The notes below the pieces were generated by a model that searched no databases, was not told the origin of the DNA, and was given only the letters and a program-made list of their open reading frames with translations. Below, piece by piece: positions 33,555 through 43,587 of a stretch of DNA of 64,000 nt. Each line of letters begins with the position of its first letter. Positions within the stretch are counted from its first letter, which is position 1. Position numbers and translations under genes: made by a program. The stretch lies in the NCBI RefSeq assembly GCF_003385775.1, contig NZ_QRDP01000004.1:1287763-1351762 (forward strand). Reading direction: 5' to 3'. Origin of the DNA: Parasphingopyxis lamellibrachiae. Its GTDB lineage: Bacteria > Pseudomonadota > Alphaproteobacteria > Sphingomonadales > Sphingomonadaceae.

Positions 33555-35023
33555 TGTTCTGCTCCGGGGCGGGAAAAGCGGGCGGATTCAAAGGCTGTTT
33601 CCTCTTCCTCGCCACCGGTTGCCGTGACGATGAAGGTGAAATCTTCCCGTGCTTCCCCGTCATGTGGGGCCGCAACGAACACCCGGGTGTTGAGCAGCTG
33701 ATCTGCGGGCACGGTAATGTCAAACGCGCGCAGGGCCTGATCGCGGTTGCCGGAACCGGCCCACATAACCCCGCCTTCCAGGCCTTCCAATTCAAGCGTC
33801 ATCGTGCGTGGCCGGTTTTCCATATTGCGGATCTTAACGTCGAAGCTGTTACGAACCTGACCGCCAGTCAACTGGACGAAGGTCGGGTTACGCTCCTGAA
33901 TAGCGTTGATCGTCAGCCGGTCACGCGTACCGACAGCAAAGAGCATGGCCAGACCGATACCTGCCCAAAGCGTGAAATAAATCAGTGTGCGCGGCCGGAA
34001 TATCGTGCGCTTGAGCGAAGGCACGGAGGCCCCGCCTGCCTCAAGCTCGCTACTCTCAAGCGTTGCATAGTCGATCAATCCGCGCGGCCTGCCGATCTGA
34101 CCCATGACCTTGTCGCACGCATCAATGCAAAGCGCACAGGTGATGCAGCCGATTTGCGGCCCTTCGCGGATATCGATACCGGTCGGGCAGACGGCGACAC
34201 ACTGGTCGCAATCGATACAGTCGCCGAAAACGCCCGGATTCTCGCGCGACCGCTTTACGCCGTGGCTCCGCGGTTCGCCGCGCCAGTCCTTATAGGTCAC
34301 CGTAAGCGACTTTTCATCCATCATTGCCGTCTGGATACGCGGCCAGGGGCACATATAGATGCACACCTGTTCACGCATGAACCCGCCCAGCGTAAAGGTG
34401 GTGAATGTCAGCACGCCTATGGTCGCATAGGCCACGAACGGCGCGTCTCCCGTGAACAGGGACAGGAACAGCGTTGGAGCGTCGGCGAAGTAGAAGATCC
34501 ATGCGCCGCCTGTCGCCACCGCGATCAGGAGCCATATCCCCCATTTTGTAACGCGTTTGACGACCTTTTTGGACGTCCATGGCGCTTTTTCGAGACGGAT
34601 CTGCGCGTTGCGATCCCCGTCGACCCAACGCTCGACATGCTGGAAAAGGTCCGTCCACACGGTTTGCGGACAGGCATAGCCGCACCAGGCCCGGCCCACC
34701 GAAGAAGTTACGAGAAACAGGCCGATGCCGGCCATGATCAGCAGACCCGCTACATAGTAGAATTCATGAGGCCAGATCTCGATGCCGAACATATAGAAGC
34801 GCCGCCCGGCGAGGTCGACGAGCACAGCCTGATTCGGCGCGTAGGGGCCGCGATCCCAGCGGATCCAGGGCGTGATATAATAGACGCCCAGCGTCAACAG
34901 CATGATCGTCCATTTCAGGCGACGAAAATTGCCATTCACCGCCTTGGGATAGACGCCCTTGCGCTTCTCATAGAGATCGGGCTTGGGCGATCCTTCCGGC
35001 GCGGCGAGGTCAGCCAGGTTCAT
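33551..35023 (-). CDS. ccoG: Cytochrome c oxidase accessory protein CcoG (FixG/RdxA)
   Basis: A 490-residue polytopic protein with two 4Fe-4S ferredoxin-type clusters: GDCIDCDQCVAVCPTGID and GCITCALCIDACDKV. Membrane helices flank these, and the C-terminal periplasmic part is an Ig-like FixG domain. The CPxT-type segment YACPQTVWTDLF and CIYMCPWPRIQTA are also conserved. CcoG is implicated in copper delivery to cbb3 oxidase. The ATG at 35023 before NLADLAAPEG is preferred; longer upstream frame overlaps ccoP. Confidence 0.93.
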   Translation of the reverse strand: MNLADLAAPEGSPKPDLYEKRKGVYPKAVNGNFRRLKWTIMLLTLGVYYITPWIRWDRGPYAPNQAVLVDLAGRRFYMFGIEIWPHEFYYVAGLLIMAGIGLFLVTSSVGRAWCGYACPQTVWTDLFQHVERWVDGDRNAQIRLEKAPWTSKKVVKRVTKWGIWLLIAVATGGAWIFYFADAPTLFLSLFTGDAPFVAYATIGVLTFTTFTLGGFMREQVCIYMCPWPRIQTAMMDEKSLTVTYKDWRGEPRSHGVKRSRENPGVFGDCIDCDQCVAVCPTGIDIREGPQIGCITCALCIDACDKVMGQIGRPRGLIDYATLESSELEAGGASVPSLKRTIFRPRTLIYFTLWAGIGLAMLFAVGTRDRLTINAIQERNPTFVQLTGGQVRNSFDVKIRNMENRPRTMTLELEGLEGGVMWAGSGNRDQALRAFDITVPADQLLNTRVFVAAPHDGEAREDFTFIVTATGGEEEETAFESARFSRPGAEQ

Positions 35024-35945
35024 TGCTCTGCGCCTCGGCAACATCTTCGCCCTCGTCGTCAGGCACGGTGGGCGCAGTTTCACCGCCGCCCAGCGACCAG
35101 ACATACGCCGCGAGCATCCGGATGGTTACTGGGTCGAGGCGATGGCCCCAGCGCGGCATCACACCGAACCGGCTGTTCGTCACAGTATTGGTGATCGCGG
35201 CGCGATCTCCACCGTAAAGCCAGATTGTATCGCGCAGATTGGGCGCGCCCTGGGTTTGGTCGCCACCGCCATTTTCACCATGGCAGACAGCACAATTGGC
35301 AGTGTAGAGCTCCGCACCCCGTGCCGATGCGGCACTCGCTTCTTCCGCGCCGTTAAACGTGCGAACATAGGAAACGACATCGGCAATCTGGCGGTCGTTC
35401 AATATACCGTCTGCGCCGAATGCAGGCATTTGCGAAATACGGGTTTCATCGTGATTCGGGTTCCGGATGCCATGGATCAGCGTATATTCAATCGCTGCCA
35501 TATCGCCGCCCCAGAGCCAGTCATCATCATTGAGGTTGGGATAACCCGCGCTGCCCGCGGCCCCGGAGCCATGGCATTGCACGCAATGCACGATAAAGGC
35601 GGAGCGTCCGCCCTGCACCGCTGTTTGCATCAACTGCTCATCGGCAGGCAAGTCTTCGATCGAGATCTCGGCTATCGCGGCGCGCAGCGGCGCGCGCTCG
35701 GCCTCCACCGCAGCCATGTCCTCAGCCAGTTCGGCTCGGCTCGAATAACCGAGTACCCCCTGGGTTGCGCTATTGATAAGCGGCCAGGCCGGATAGGCGA
35801 CGGTATATGCCGCCGCCCAGATGATGCAGGCATAGAATATGATCAGCCACCAGCGCGGCAGCGGCGTATCAAGCTCTTCGATACCGTCCCACTCATGCCC
35901 GACAAAGTCGGTGCCCGTGGGTTCGTCGACGCGTTTGTCAGCCAT
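35010..35945 (-). CDS. ccoP: Cbb3-type cytochrome c oxidase subunit CcoP (diheme)
   Basis: A 311-residue diheme cytochrome c subunit. A single N-terminal helix (PRWWLIIFYACIIWAAAYTV) follows the FVGHEWDGIEELDTPLPRWW signature. The two heme c sites are HCVQCH (residues 121-125) and NCAVCH (218-222), with axial Met ligands in ISQMPAFG and GVMPRWG. ATG at 35945 is favoured; a GTG at 35954 is in frame. The stop lies within the ccoG start region (14-bp overlap). Confidence 0.95.
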   Translation of the reverse strand: MADKRVDEPTGTDFVGHEWDGIEELDTPLPRWWLIIFYACIIWAAAYTVAYPAWPLINSATQGVLGYSSRAELAEDMAAVEAERAPLRAAIAEISIEDLPADEQLMQTAVQGGRSAFIVHCVQCHGSGAAGSAGYPNLNDDDWLWGGDMAAIEYTLIHGIRNPNHDETRISQMPAFGADGILNDRQIADVVSYVRTFNGAEEASAASARGAELYTANCAVCHGENGGGDQTQGAPNLRDTIWLYGGDRAAITNTVTNSRFGVMPRWGHRLDPVTIRMLAAYVWSLGGGETAPTVPDDEGEDVAEAQSNEPG

Positions 35946-36099
35946 CGTTCTCACTCTCGTCGAAAATCATGTTTGCGGCGTCTTCATGATGCTGCTTGGC
36001 GCCCGGGCGGAATGCCCAAAGGGCAAAACCGATCCACACAAGGACCATGAATAACAGGCCCCAACTGTCGGCAAAATGGCGAAAGGCTTCGTAGCTCAT
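35938..36099 (-). CDS. ccoQ: Cbb3-type oxidase subunit CcoQ
   Basis: A 53-residue single-helix protein: [20 protein letters not shown], then [15 protein letters not shown] and a His/Asp/Asn-rich tail. Short N-terminus, one helix and the WAFRPG end match CcoQ/FixQ. Its ATG overlaps the ccoO stop as ATGA and its 3' end overlaps the ccoP start. It stabilises the CcoP-CcoNO interaction in known systems. Confidence 0.88.
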   Translation of the reverse strand: MSYEAFRHFADSWGLLFMVLVWIGFALWAFRPGAKQHHEDAANMIFDESENDG

Positions 36100-36830
36100 C
36101 GCGCTTCCTCCTGGGCCGCCGCCGCCTCGAAATCGACAAGGGTGCCGAGCATCTGGAGATAGGCGATCAGCGCGTCCATCTCCGTCAGCATTGCCGGATT
36201 GCCATCAAAATCGCGTATCTGGACGTCGCCATAACGCTCCCGAAGGCCGCTTGCATCGCCGAAAATATCGACCTGTGCCGCGAAATCGGCTGCCGCATTT
36301 TCGATCATCGTCTCGTCATAGGGAACGCCAATTGAGCTCAGCGCGCCGAGGTCTCCGTCAATATCCTCAAAGTCGATTTCGCGGGTTGCGAGGAACGCAT
36401 AGGGCGGCATGATCGATTCCGGAACCACCGAGCGCGGATCCGTCAGATGCTGGACATGCCATTCGTCCGAATAGCGGCCGCCGACGCGGGCAAGGTCCGG
36501 CCCCGTCCGTTTCGAACCCCATTGGAAGGGATGGTCGTACATACTTTCCGCCGCCAGGCTGTAATGGCCGTAACGCTCCACTTCGTCGCGGAACGGACGG
36601 ACCATCTGACTGTGGCAGGTATAGCAGCCTTCGCGGATATAAACGTTCCGTCCGGCCAGTTCGAGCGGCGTATAGGGCCGCACACCCTCCACTTCCTCTA
36701 CTGTCGAGTCGATGTAGAATAGCGGTGCAATCTCGACGATACCGCCGATCGCCACGGTGATGAATGCACCGATAGCAAGCAGGGTGACGTTGCGTTCGAG
36801 CTTTTTGTGATCGAAAAATCGGGATGCCAT
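36096..36830 (-). CDS. ccoO: Cbb3-type cytochrome c oxidase subunit CcoO (monoheme)
   Basis: A 244-residue subunit with one N-terminal membrane helix ([22 protein letters not shown]) and a periplasmic monoheme cytochrome c domain: heme site GCYTCHSQM (C69-C72-H73) and a distal axial Met in the [10 protein letters not shown] region. [19 protein letters not shown] is a signature of the family. It begins 11 bp after the ccoN stop. Confidence 0.95.
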   Translation of the reverse strand: MASRFFDHKKLERNVTLLAIGAFITVAIGGIVEIAPLFYIDSTVEEVEGVRPYTPLELAGRNVYIREGCYTCHSQMVRPFRDEVERYGHYSLAAESMYDHPFQWGSKRTGPDLARVGGRYSDEWHVQHLTDPRSVVPESIMPPYAFLATREIDFEDIDGDLGALSSIGVPYDETMIENAAADFAAQVDIFGDASGLRERYGDVQIRDFDGNPAMLTEMDALIAYLQMLGTLVDFEAAAAQEEAR

Positions 36831-36841
36831 GTCTCGCGTCC

Positions 36842-38506
36842 TTATTCGGCTGGAACGGTTTGCGGGGAGACGATCGGGCGATCCGCTTCGGGATCGAAGG
36901 CCGCGTCACTCATCGGTTTTTCTGTCCGGCTACGTCCGGCGATTGTCTGCCAGACATTGTAGGTCATAACGATGGCCCCAGCGAGATAGAGGAGACCGCC
37001 CGTCGCCCGGATCAGATACATCGGGTGCATTGCAGCGGTAACTTCGGAGAAGGCGTAGACCAGATAGCCATCCGCCCCATATTCCCGCCACATCAAGCCC
37101 TGCATGATGCCGGCAACCCACATCGAGGCGGCGTAGAGAACGATCCCGACCGTCGCGAGCCAGAAATGCCAGTTCACCATGCGCAGGCTGTAGAGCCGTT
37201 CGCGCGCCCATAGTCGCGGTACCAGATAGTAGATGGCGGCAAAGGTTATCATGCCGTTCCAGCCCAGCGCGCCCGAATGCACATGGCCGATTGTCCAATC
37301 AGTATAGTGCGAGAGCGAGTTGACCGCCTTGATCGACATCATAGGCCCCTCGAAGGTGCTCATCCCGTAAAAGGCGAGCGCCATCACCATCATACGGATG
37401 ATCGGGTCGGTGCGAATCTTGTCCCAGGCGCCATTGAGAGTCATCAGGCCGTTGATCATACCGCCCCAGCTCGGCATCCACAGCATGATCGAGAACACCA
37501 TACCCAGCGTCTGCGCCCAATCCGGCAGTGCAGTGTAATGGAGATGGTGCGGACCTGCCCAGATATAGAGGAAGATCAGCGACCAGAAGTGAATGATCGA
37601 CAGCCGGTAGCTGTAGACCGGACGTTCGGCCTGTTTCGGCACGAAATAATACATCATGGCGAGGAAGCCGGCCGTCAGGAAGAAGCCGACCGCATTATGC
37701 CCGTACCACCATTGCGTAAGGGCATCCTGCACACCGGCAAAAGCCGAATAGCTTTTTGACCCCATGAAGCTGACCGGCACGGCCAGATTGTTGACGATAT
37801 GAAGCATTGCAATCGTCAGGATGAAGGCGAGGAAGAACCAGTTCGCCACATAGATATGCGGCTCCTTGCGCTTCGCGATCGTGCCGATGAAGACGATAGC
37901 ATAGGCGACCCAGACGATCGTCAGCCAAAGATCGACATACCATTCGGGCTCGGCATATTCGCGGCTCTGCGTAATGCCGAGCAGATAACCGGTGGCCGCC
38001 AGCACGATGAACAGCTGGTAGCCCCAGAAAACGAAGCGGGCGAGGCCAGGGAAGGCAAGCCTCGCCCGGCAGGTGCGCTGGACGATATAGAAACTCGTCG
38101 CAATCAGCGCATTGCCTCCGAAAGCGAAGATAACGGCCGACGTATGGAGCGGGCGCAGTCGCCCGAACGTCGTATATTCAAGGTTGAGATTGAGAACCGG
38201 AAAGGCGAGCTGGAGCGCAATATAAAGCCCGGCGAGAAATCCCGCCATGCCCCAGAAAACGGTCGCAATAACGCCCCAGCGCACCGGGTCGTCGTCATAC
38301 CGGCTCTGATCGGGCTTGGGCGCGCCTCCTCTGGCCAGGGCGGCAAAATCCGCCTTGTTCGCAATCACGAATGTCGCGAGCAGAGCCGCCGCAACCACGA
38401 TCCACATATGGACCGCAAAACCGCTATCGGCGGCCGAAGCTGCAGCCACAAATGCCAGAAATGCGACCAGCAGCAAGCTGCCGACCTTCATTGTCAGAGT
38501 TTCCAT
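36842..38506 (-). CDS. ccoN: Cbb3-type cytochrome c oxidase catalytic subunit CcoN
   Basis: A 554-residue heme-copper oxidase subunit I of the C type. Heme and CuB ligands are visible in [57 protein letters not shown] and [17 protein letters not shown]. Twelve or more membrane helices. It is the oxygen-reducing subunit of the high-affinity terminal oxidase. The ATG at 38506 follows GGGAAGGG and begins a hydrophobic helix. A perfect FNR box lies about 64 bp upstream, and the whole cco set runs in one direction to fnr. Confidence 0.95.
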   Translation of the reverse strand: METLTMKVGSLLLVAFLAFVAAASAADSGFAVHMWIVVAAALLATFVIANKADFAALARGGAPKPDQSRYDDDPVRWGVIATVFWGMAGFLAGLYIALQLAFPVLNLNLEYTTFGRLRPLHTSAVIFAFGGNALIATSFYIVQRTCRARLAFPGLARFVFWGYQLFIVLAATGYLLGITQSREYAEPEWYVDLWLTIVWVAYAIVFIGTIAKRKEPHIYVANWFFLAFILTIAMLHIVNNLAVPVSFMGSKSYSAFAGVQDALTQWWYGHNAVGFFLTAGFLAMMYYFVPKQAERPVYSYRLSIIHFWSLIFLYIWAGPHHLHYTALPDWAQTLGMVFSIMLWMPSWGGMINGLMTLNGAWDKIRTDPIIRMMVMALAFYGMSTFEGPMMSIKAVNSLSHYTDWTIGHVHSGALGWNGMITFAAIYYLVPRLWARERLYSLRMVNWHFWLATVGIVLYAASMWVAGIMQGLMWREYGADGYLVYAFSEVTAAMHPMYLIRATGGLLYLAGAIVMTYNVWQTIAGRSRTEKPMSDAAFDPEADRPIVSPQTVPAE

Positions 38507-38563
38507 GCGCCCTTCCCTTGCTAAAGCGTGCCCCGCCACTAGTGGACAATGTTGGGCTCCTTT

Positions 38564-38577
38564 TTGATCGGGATCAA
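38564..38577. promoter_or_regulatory. FNR box upstream of ccoN
   Basis: TTGAT-CGGG-ATCAA, a perfect match to the FNR consensus. Its centre is 64 bp before the ccoN start codon. At the class II position of -41.5 the transcript would start near 38529, leaving a leader of about 22 nt with the RBS. Confidence 0.88.
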
Positions 38578-38596
38578 GAAGCTGCCCTGAATGCAA

Positions 38597-38907
38597 TTAA
38601 TGAGCCTTTAGGCAGAGCAATTCCATTTTGGTACCCCACCTCCGCTTGTCCGGGAAAAGTTTGCGCTACGCGGCTGGTAAAGGGGAAGCGCAATCACGAA
38701 ATTATCGAAATTTCTGGCAATCGCAGCACCGATTTGGCCTATGCCGCAGTGAAATCGCGAGATTTTGTCATGTAGAGAATATTGAGATATCCGACGCCGA
38801 TAGCTCGTAGGGGCAGGATATTTCCCGACATTGCTGCATTGTTGCCCAACGCGTGACAATTACAAAGATCGAGGTTCGTTCCACAATAGCATTGCCGCGC
38901 GACGATG
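38597..38907. other. Intergenic stretch without supported gene
   Basis: About 310 bp between the ccoN upstream region and the serine hydrolase gene. The frames here are short, lack an RBS and do not look like proteins. The only structure seen is an 8-bp inverted repeat AATAGCAT/ATGCTATT (38885-38892 with 38905-38912) that includes the stop codon of the hydrolase gene; no U-run follows, so it is at best a weak terminator. Confidence 0.4.
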
Positions 38908-40260
38908 CTATTCTTCCTCAATTCGCACGGCCTCGTGATCCATACCGTAACGATAGCTAACATTCAGCCCCGTATCGGTGAACTGAATCTGGGTATCGGG
39001 ATCCGCCTGGAACATGAACCGGCTCTCACCGATGGGAACGAGATTATGCCAGTTTCCGCCGCCTCGGCTCGACTGGATGCGGCCGGCTTCGAAGCGAATC
39101 CGGCGCACGTCACCTGGTCCATGCCGATAGGTACCGACAAATCCCTCCAACGCGGCCTGCTCGAGAGAAATTTCAATCGATGCGCCGTTTTCCAGACCGA
39201 GCGCGGCTTTCATCAGACGGCTCGCGATAAGGCCTTCATCAGTGTCATTGGCATTGGCAAGCAGGGCGACAAAAGCATCCTGTTCGGGCACCATTATCAC
39301 ATAGGCCCGCCAGCCGCCGACATTGCCGCCATGTTCGTAGGTGGCATAGGGGCCGACGCGGCCGTGGAAGAGGCCCAGGCCATAGCGTGTATCCCGGCCG
39401 TCTGGCAGGATTTGTGAGGCATAGAAGGTTTCGCGCGTCTCGGCATTGAAGAGCCGGTCATCGCGCAACGCCTGATACCATTGAAGCAAATCGCCGGTCG
39501 TCGAATATATCTCACCGTCACCATGGCCAGATATCCCTGCCCGCTGGGCCGGATAGAAACCGTTCTCGCCATGCCAGTATTGGTTGGGACTGTTGGCCAT
39601 CACCTGTCCAGCTAGCTGGAATTGAGACTGGGTCATGCCAGCCGACGCAAAAATCCGCTCGGCCACAATATCTTCGAATTCGCGACCGGTGACGGTCTCG
39701 ATGATCAAGCTCGTCAATGCATAGCCGGAATTGGAATAGGACCATTCGCTCCCGACCGGAAAGTCGAGCGGCAGGTCTTCGAAATAGGCACACGTGTCCT
39801 GGAGGCTGATATCGGTGTGGGCGATTGCCTCGTAATCATCATGATTAGTGTAGTTGTAGAGCCCGGATGTGTGTCCCAACAGGTGACGCAAGGTGATTGT
39901 ATCGCCTTTATCGGCAAAGTCTGGCAGGTAAGTGCGGATATTTGCGTCCAGATCGAGAACCCCATCCTCGACCAGTCGCATAACGGTTGCACCGGTGAAC
40001 TGCTTGGTCACGGATGCAATCCGAAACCGGTTCGCAGTCGTCATCGCCACGCCCAGCTCGAGGTTGGCCAGGCCATATGCTTCGTGCAGCAGGATCTCAC
40101 CATTGCGGTACACGATCACGCTCGCGCCGGGACGATTGCCGTCATAAGCCTCCGAAGCGATGGTGCGCAAACGATCGGCCGCGGCCTCTTCAGCAAGGGC
40201 AGCATTAGGCAGAACGAACCAGCACAAAACCAAAGCAGCGAGGCGGATATGGCGGAACAT
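38908..40260 (-). CDS. Serine hydrolase of the beta-lactamase/class C PBP family, exported
   Basis: A 450-residue exported hydrolase. Signal peptide MFRHIRLAALVLCWFVLPNAALA is followed by the class C beta-lactamase-like fold with the SxxK motif ASVTKQFT, the YSN motif in WSYSNSGYAL, HTSGLYNY, and a C-terminal HGG triad in YEHGGNVGG. The last 100 residues are a lipocalin-like or DUF3471-type beta extension. Such proteins include DD-peptidases, esterases and D-aminoacylases; the substrate is unknown. Not enough to call it an antibiotic-resistance gene. Confidence 0.85.
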   Translation of the reverse strand: MFRHIRLAALVLCWFVLPNAALAEEAAADRLRTIASEAYDGNRPGASVIVYRNGEILLHEAYGLANLELGVAMTTANRFRIASVTKQFTGATVMRLVEDGVLDLDANIRTYLPDFADKGDTITLRHLLGHTSGLYNYTNHDDYEAIAHTDISLQDTCAYFEDLPLDFPVGSEWSYSNSGYALTSLIIETVTGREFEDIVAERIFASAGMTQSQFQLAGQVMANSPNQYWHGENGFYPAQRAGISGHGDGEIYSTTGDLLQWYQALRDDRLFNAETRETFYASQILPDGRDTRYGLGLFHGRVGPYATYEHGGNVGGWRAYVIMVPEQDAFVALLANANDTDEGLIASRLMKAALGLENGASIEISLEQAALEGFVGTYRHGPGDVRRIRFEAGRIQSSRGGGNWHNLVPIGESRFMFQADPDTQIQFTDTGLNVSYRYGMDHEAVRIEEE

Positions 40261-40323
40261 TCAGGAACCCGATCTCGTTTGGGACCCAGTACATATAACA
40301 AGCCAACTCGGCACGGCCAGCCC

Positions 40324-43300
40324 TCAATGAAAATCGCGCGATTTCGGAAGGATGCGTACGTTACGCGGATGCCCCCGCCCGCGCGGAATTTGGGAATTCC
40401 TGATTTCATCGGCAGGCGACAATTCCGGTTCCACGCCCTGCCCGTCGGATAGCCTGTCGAGTGCCTCTGTACGGTCAACGACATGCGTCGCCATCAGGTG
40501 CACGACGCCTTCCGCGCTCCGCTGTATCTCGCCATGGATCTCCATCAGCCGGGAAGCCATCACCGCACGGCGCAACCGCTCCAGATGCCGGGCCCAGAGC
40601 AGCGCATTGACGATGCCGGTTTCGTCCTCGATCGTGATGAAGATCGCATTGCCCTTGCCCGGGCGCTGGCGGATCAGGACAACGCCTGCCGTACGGACCT
40701 GTTTGCCGTTCTTCGCGGCGTTGGTCGCAGCACAACTCAGTACGCCTTCGCTTTCGAAGAGCGCGCGCAGAAACGCCATGGGGTGGCCTTTCAGCGAGAG
40801 CCGCACCGTCTGGTAATCGGCGACAACATGTTCGGAAAGCGGCATTGCAGGAAGGTTCGGATCGGCTTCATCCCGTAGCTCGCATTCTTTGGCAGCAGCA
40901 AAAAGGGGCAGCTCGCTCTGCGGCATGCGCTGCACATCCCATAACGACTGGCGGCGATTCTTGCCGATCGAGTGGCAGGCATCGGCATCGGCAAGCAGAC
41001 GGAGTGCACGGCGAGGAAGATTTGCACGGCGCGCGAGATCCTCCATCGTAATGAATGCGCCTTTCTCCCGGGCTTTCTCAAGTTGCTGGGCCCATTCCGC
41101 CCGGAATCCGTCAATCTGGCGAAAGCCGATGCGCAGGGCGAGATCGTCGCCCAAAGGCTCAAGGCTGTTGTCCCAAGTGCTGGCGTTGATATCGGGCTCA
41201 CGCACTTCACCGCCATGGTCACGCAGATCGCGGACAAGCTGGGCGGGCGCGTAAAAACCCATGGGCTGGGAATTGAGCAAGGCGCAGGTGAACACCGCCG
41301 GATGGTGGCACTTGATCCAGCTCGACACATAGACGAGCCGAGCGAAGGACAATGCGTGGCTTTCGGGAAAACCGTAGCTGCCGAATCCCTCGATCTGCCG
41401 GAAGCAGCGTTCGGCGAAATCGCGCTCATAGCCGCGCGAGACCATACCCTCGATCATCTTTTTCTCGAACTGGTCGATCGTCCCGACATTGCGGAAGGTC
41501 GCCATGGCGCGGCGCAACCGGTTGGCGTCTTCTGGCGAGAACTCCGCTGCAACGATGGCAAGCTTCATCGCCTGTTCCTGAAACAGCGGAACGCCCATGG
41601 TCTTGCCGAGCACAGTTTTCAGTTCATCCGGATCATGCGGCGCATTGGGGGACGGGAAAACGACCTTCTCGATCCCCTGCCGCCGCCGCAAAAAGGGATG
41701 TACCATATCGCCCTCGATCGGCCCGGGGCGGACAATCGCTACCTGGATGACAAGATCGTAAAACACCGCAGGCTTGAGGCGGGGCAGCATGTTGATCTGC
41801 GCCCGGCTCTCGACCTGGAAGACGCCGATACTGTCACCCTTTTGCAGCATCTTGTAGACCGCTGCGTCTTCATGCTGGATCGTATCCAGCGCATAGTCGC
41901 CCAGACCGTGCAACCGCATAAGATCGAAGCTTTTCCGGATGCAGGTCAGCATACCGAGCGCTAGGATATCGACCTTCATCAGGCCCAGCGCGTCGATATC
42001 GTCCTTGTCCCATTCGATGAACGTCCGGTCCTTCATCGCGCCGTTATGGATGGGCACAAGCTCGTCGAGCCGCCCTTCGGTGAGGACATAGCCGCCGACA
42101 TGCTGGGAGAGATGGCGCGGAAATTCGAGGATCTGGTCGACCAGCGCCTTGAGGCGCGCAATCTCGGGATTGTCGAGACTGAACCCGCTTTCGGCGATCC
42201 GCTGTTCCTGCATCGCGCGCGAATGGCTGCCCCACACCGTGCTCGAAAGCCGGGTGGTGACATCTTCCGAAAACCCCAGCGCCTTGCCGACCTCGCGAAC
42301 GGCGCTGCGCGGGCGGTAATGGATCACCGTCGCCGCGATCCCGGCGCGCTCCCGGCCGTAACGATCGTAGATATACTGCATCACCTCCTCGCGCCGCTCA
42401 TGCTCGAAATCGACATCGATATCGGGCGGCTCCTTGCGCTCGCGCGACACGAAGCGGGAGAAAAGGAGATTGTAGCGGACCGGATCAACCGAGGTGATGC
42501 CGAGCAGGAAGCAGACCATCGAATTGGCGGCCGACCCCCGCCCCTGACAGAGAATCGGCGGATCCTGCGCGCGCGCGAATTTCACGACATCGTGCACGGT
42601 CAGGAAATAATAGGCGTAATCTTGATCCCGGATCAGCGAGAACTCCTCGTCGATCAGCTTTTGCGCCTCGGGCGGGATGGCTCTGCCATAGCGCTCATGC
42701 GCCGCCTCCATCACGATATGCTCGAGCCAGCTTTGCGGTTCCCAGCCCTTCGGCACAGGCTCATGCGGATATTCGTAGCGCAGATCGTCCAGCGAAAAAG
42801 CGATGCGCGCCAGGAGATCGGTCGTTGCGGCGATCGCTTGCGGATAATCGCGAAACAGCCGCGCCATCTCCTCTGGCGGTTTCAGATGGCGTTCGGCGTT
42901 GGTGGCAAGCAGTTTCCCGGCATGGGCGATAGTCGTGCCTTCGCGGATGCAGGTCAGGACATCGTGAAGCTGCCGCTGCTGCGGCGTCGCATAGAGTGCA
43001 TCATTGGTGGCGAGCATCGGAATGGCGAGTTTTTCTGCAAAACAGGCGCGTTTCTCCAGCACGCGATGATCGCAACCCGATCGCGGCATGGTCACGCCAA
43101 GCCAGAGCCGATCCATCGTGCTTTCCTGTAAACGCCGCAGCGCAAATTCATCACTTTCATCAGCCATTGCGGTCAGCAGCAGATCCTCTGAATGTTCGAG
43201 CAGATCCTTGAGCTGAAGCAGGCAATCGCCTTTCACTGCGCGCCGGTTGCCAACAGTTAACAGGCGCGTGAGCCGCCCCCAGCCATAGCGAGTGGCCGGA

Positions 43301-43587
43301 TAGGCGATAATGTCCGGCGTACCGTCCACAAAGCAGAGCCGCGCGCCAACGACCAGGCGAAACGGGAATGCGGCGCGCCGGTCTTCAGGCAAATCTTCAA
43401 GCGCATCCCGCATCGCGATAAGCGCGCGCACCACACCGGCGACCGAATTGCGATCCGCAATCCCGATGCCCGCCATGCCAAGGCGAATGGCCTCATGCAC
43501 CATCTCGCCCGGATGCGAAGCCCCGCGCAGGAAGGAATAGTTGGTCGCGGCGGCGAGTTCGGCAAAAGATTCAGCAAAGCCGGCCAT
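40324..43587 (-). CDS. dnaE2: Error-prone DNA polymerase III alpha-like subunit DnaE2 (ImuC)
   Basis: A 1087-residue C-family polymerase for mutagenic lesion bypass. N-terminal PHP domain (NYSFLRGASHPGEMV), catalytic palm with PDIDVDFEHERREEV and the finger stretch HVGGYVLTEG, then a helix-hairpin-helix and OB-fold region (TAGVVLIRQRPGKG) near the end. Shorter than replicative DnaE1 and lacking its tau-binding tail. Its ATG at 43587 overlaps the imuB stop as ATGA. Third gene of an imuA-imuB-dnaE2 operon behind a LexA box. Confidence 0.95.
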   Translation of the reverse strand: MAGFAESFAELAAATNYSFLRGASHPGEMVHEAIRLGMAGIGIADRNSVAGVVRALIAMRDALEDLPEDRRAAFPFRLVVGARLCFVDGTPDIIAYPATRYGWGRLTRLLTVGNRRAVKGDCLLQLKDLLEHSEDLLLTAMADESDEFALRRLQESTMDRLWLGVTMPRSGCDHRVLEKRACFAEKLAIPMLATNDALYATPQQRQLHDVLTCIREGTTIAHAGKLLATNAERHLKPPEEMARLFRDYPQAIAATTDLLARIAFSLDDLRYEYPHEPVPKGWEPQSWLEHIVMEAAHERYGRAIPPEAQKLIDEEFSLIRDQDYAYYFLTVHDVVKFARAQDPPILCQGRGSAANSMVCFLLGITSVDPVRYNLLFSRFVSRERKEPPDIDVDFEHERREEVMQYIYDRYGRERAGIAATVIHYRPRSAVREVGKALGFSEDVTTRLSSTVWGSHSRAMQEQRIAESGFSLDNPEIARLKALVDQILEFPRHLSQHVGGYVLTEGRLDELVPIHNGAMKDRTFIEWDKDDIDALGLMKVDILALGMLTCIRKSFDLMRLHGLGDYALDTIQHEDAAVYKMLQKGDSIGVFQVESRAQINMLPRLKPAVFYDLVIQVAIVRPGPIEGDMVHPFLRRRQGIEKVVFPSPNAPHDPDELKTVLGKTMGVPLFQEQAMKLAIVAAEFSPEDANRLRRAMATFRNVGTIDQFEKKMIEGMVSRGYERDFAERCFRQIEGFGSYGFPESHALSFARLVYVSSWIKCHHPAVFTCALLNSQPMGFYAPAQLVRDLRDHGGEVREPDINASTWDNSLEPLGDDLALRIGFRQIDGFRAEWAQQLEKAREKGAFITMEDLARRANLPRRALRLLADADACHSIGKNRRQSLWDVQRMPQSELPLFAAAKECELRDEADPNLPAMPLSEHVVADYQTVRLSLKGHPMAFLRALFESEGVLSCAATNAAKNGKQVRTAGVVLIRQRPGKGNAIFITIEDETGIVNALLWARHLERLRRAVMASRLMEIHGEIQRSAEGVVHLMATHVVDRTEALDRLSDGQGVEPELSPADEIRNSQIPRGRGHPRNVRILPKSRDFH

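Noticed and set aside
38885-38912. Hairpin AATAGCAT/ATGCTATT as a terminator of the serine hydrolase gene
   Set aside because: No U-run follows on the minus strand and the stem contains the stop codon; kept only as a weak possibility.
42046-43131. Plus-strand frame antisense to dnaE2
   Set aside because: Overlaps the PHP and palm domains of a clear DnaE2; no motif of its own.
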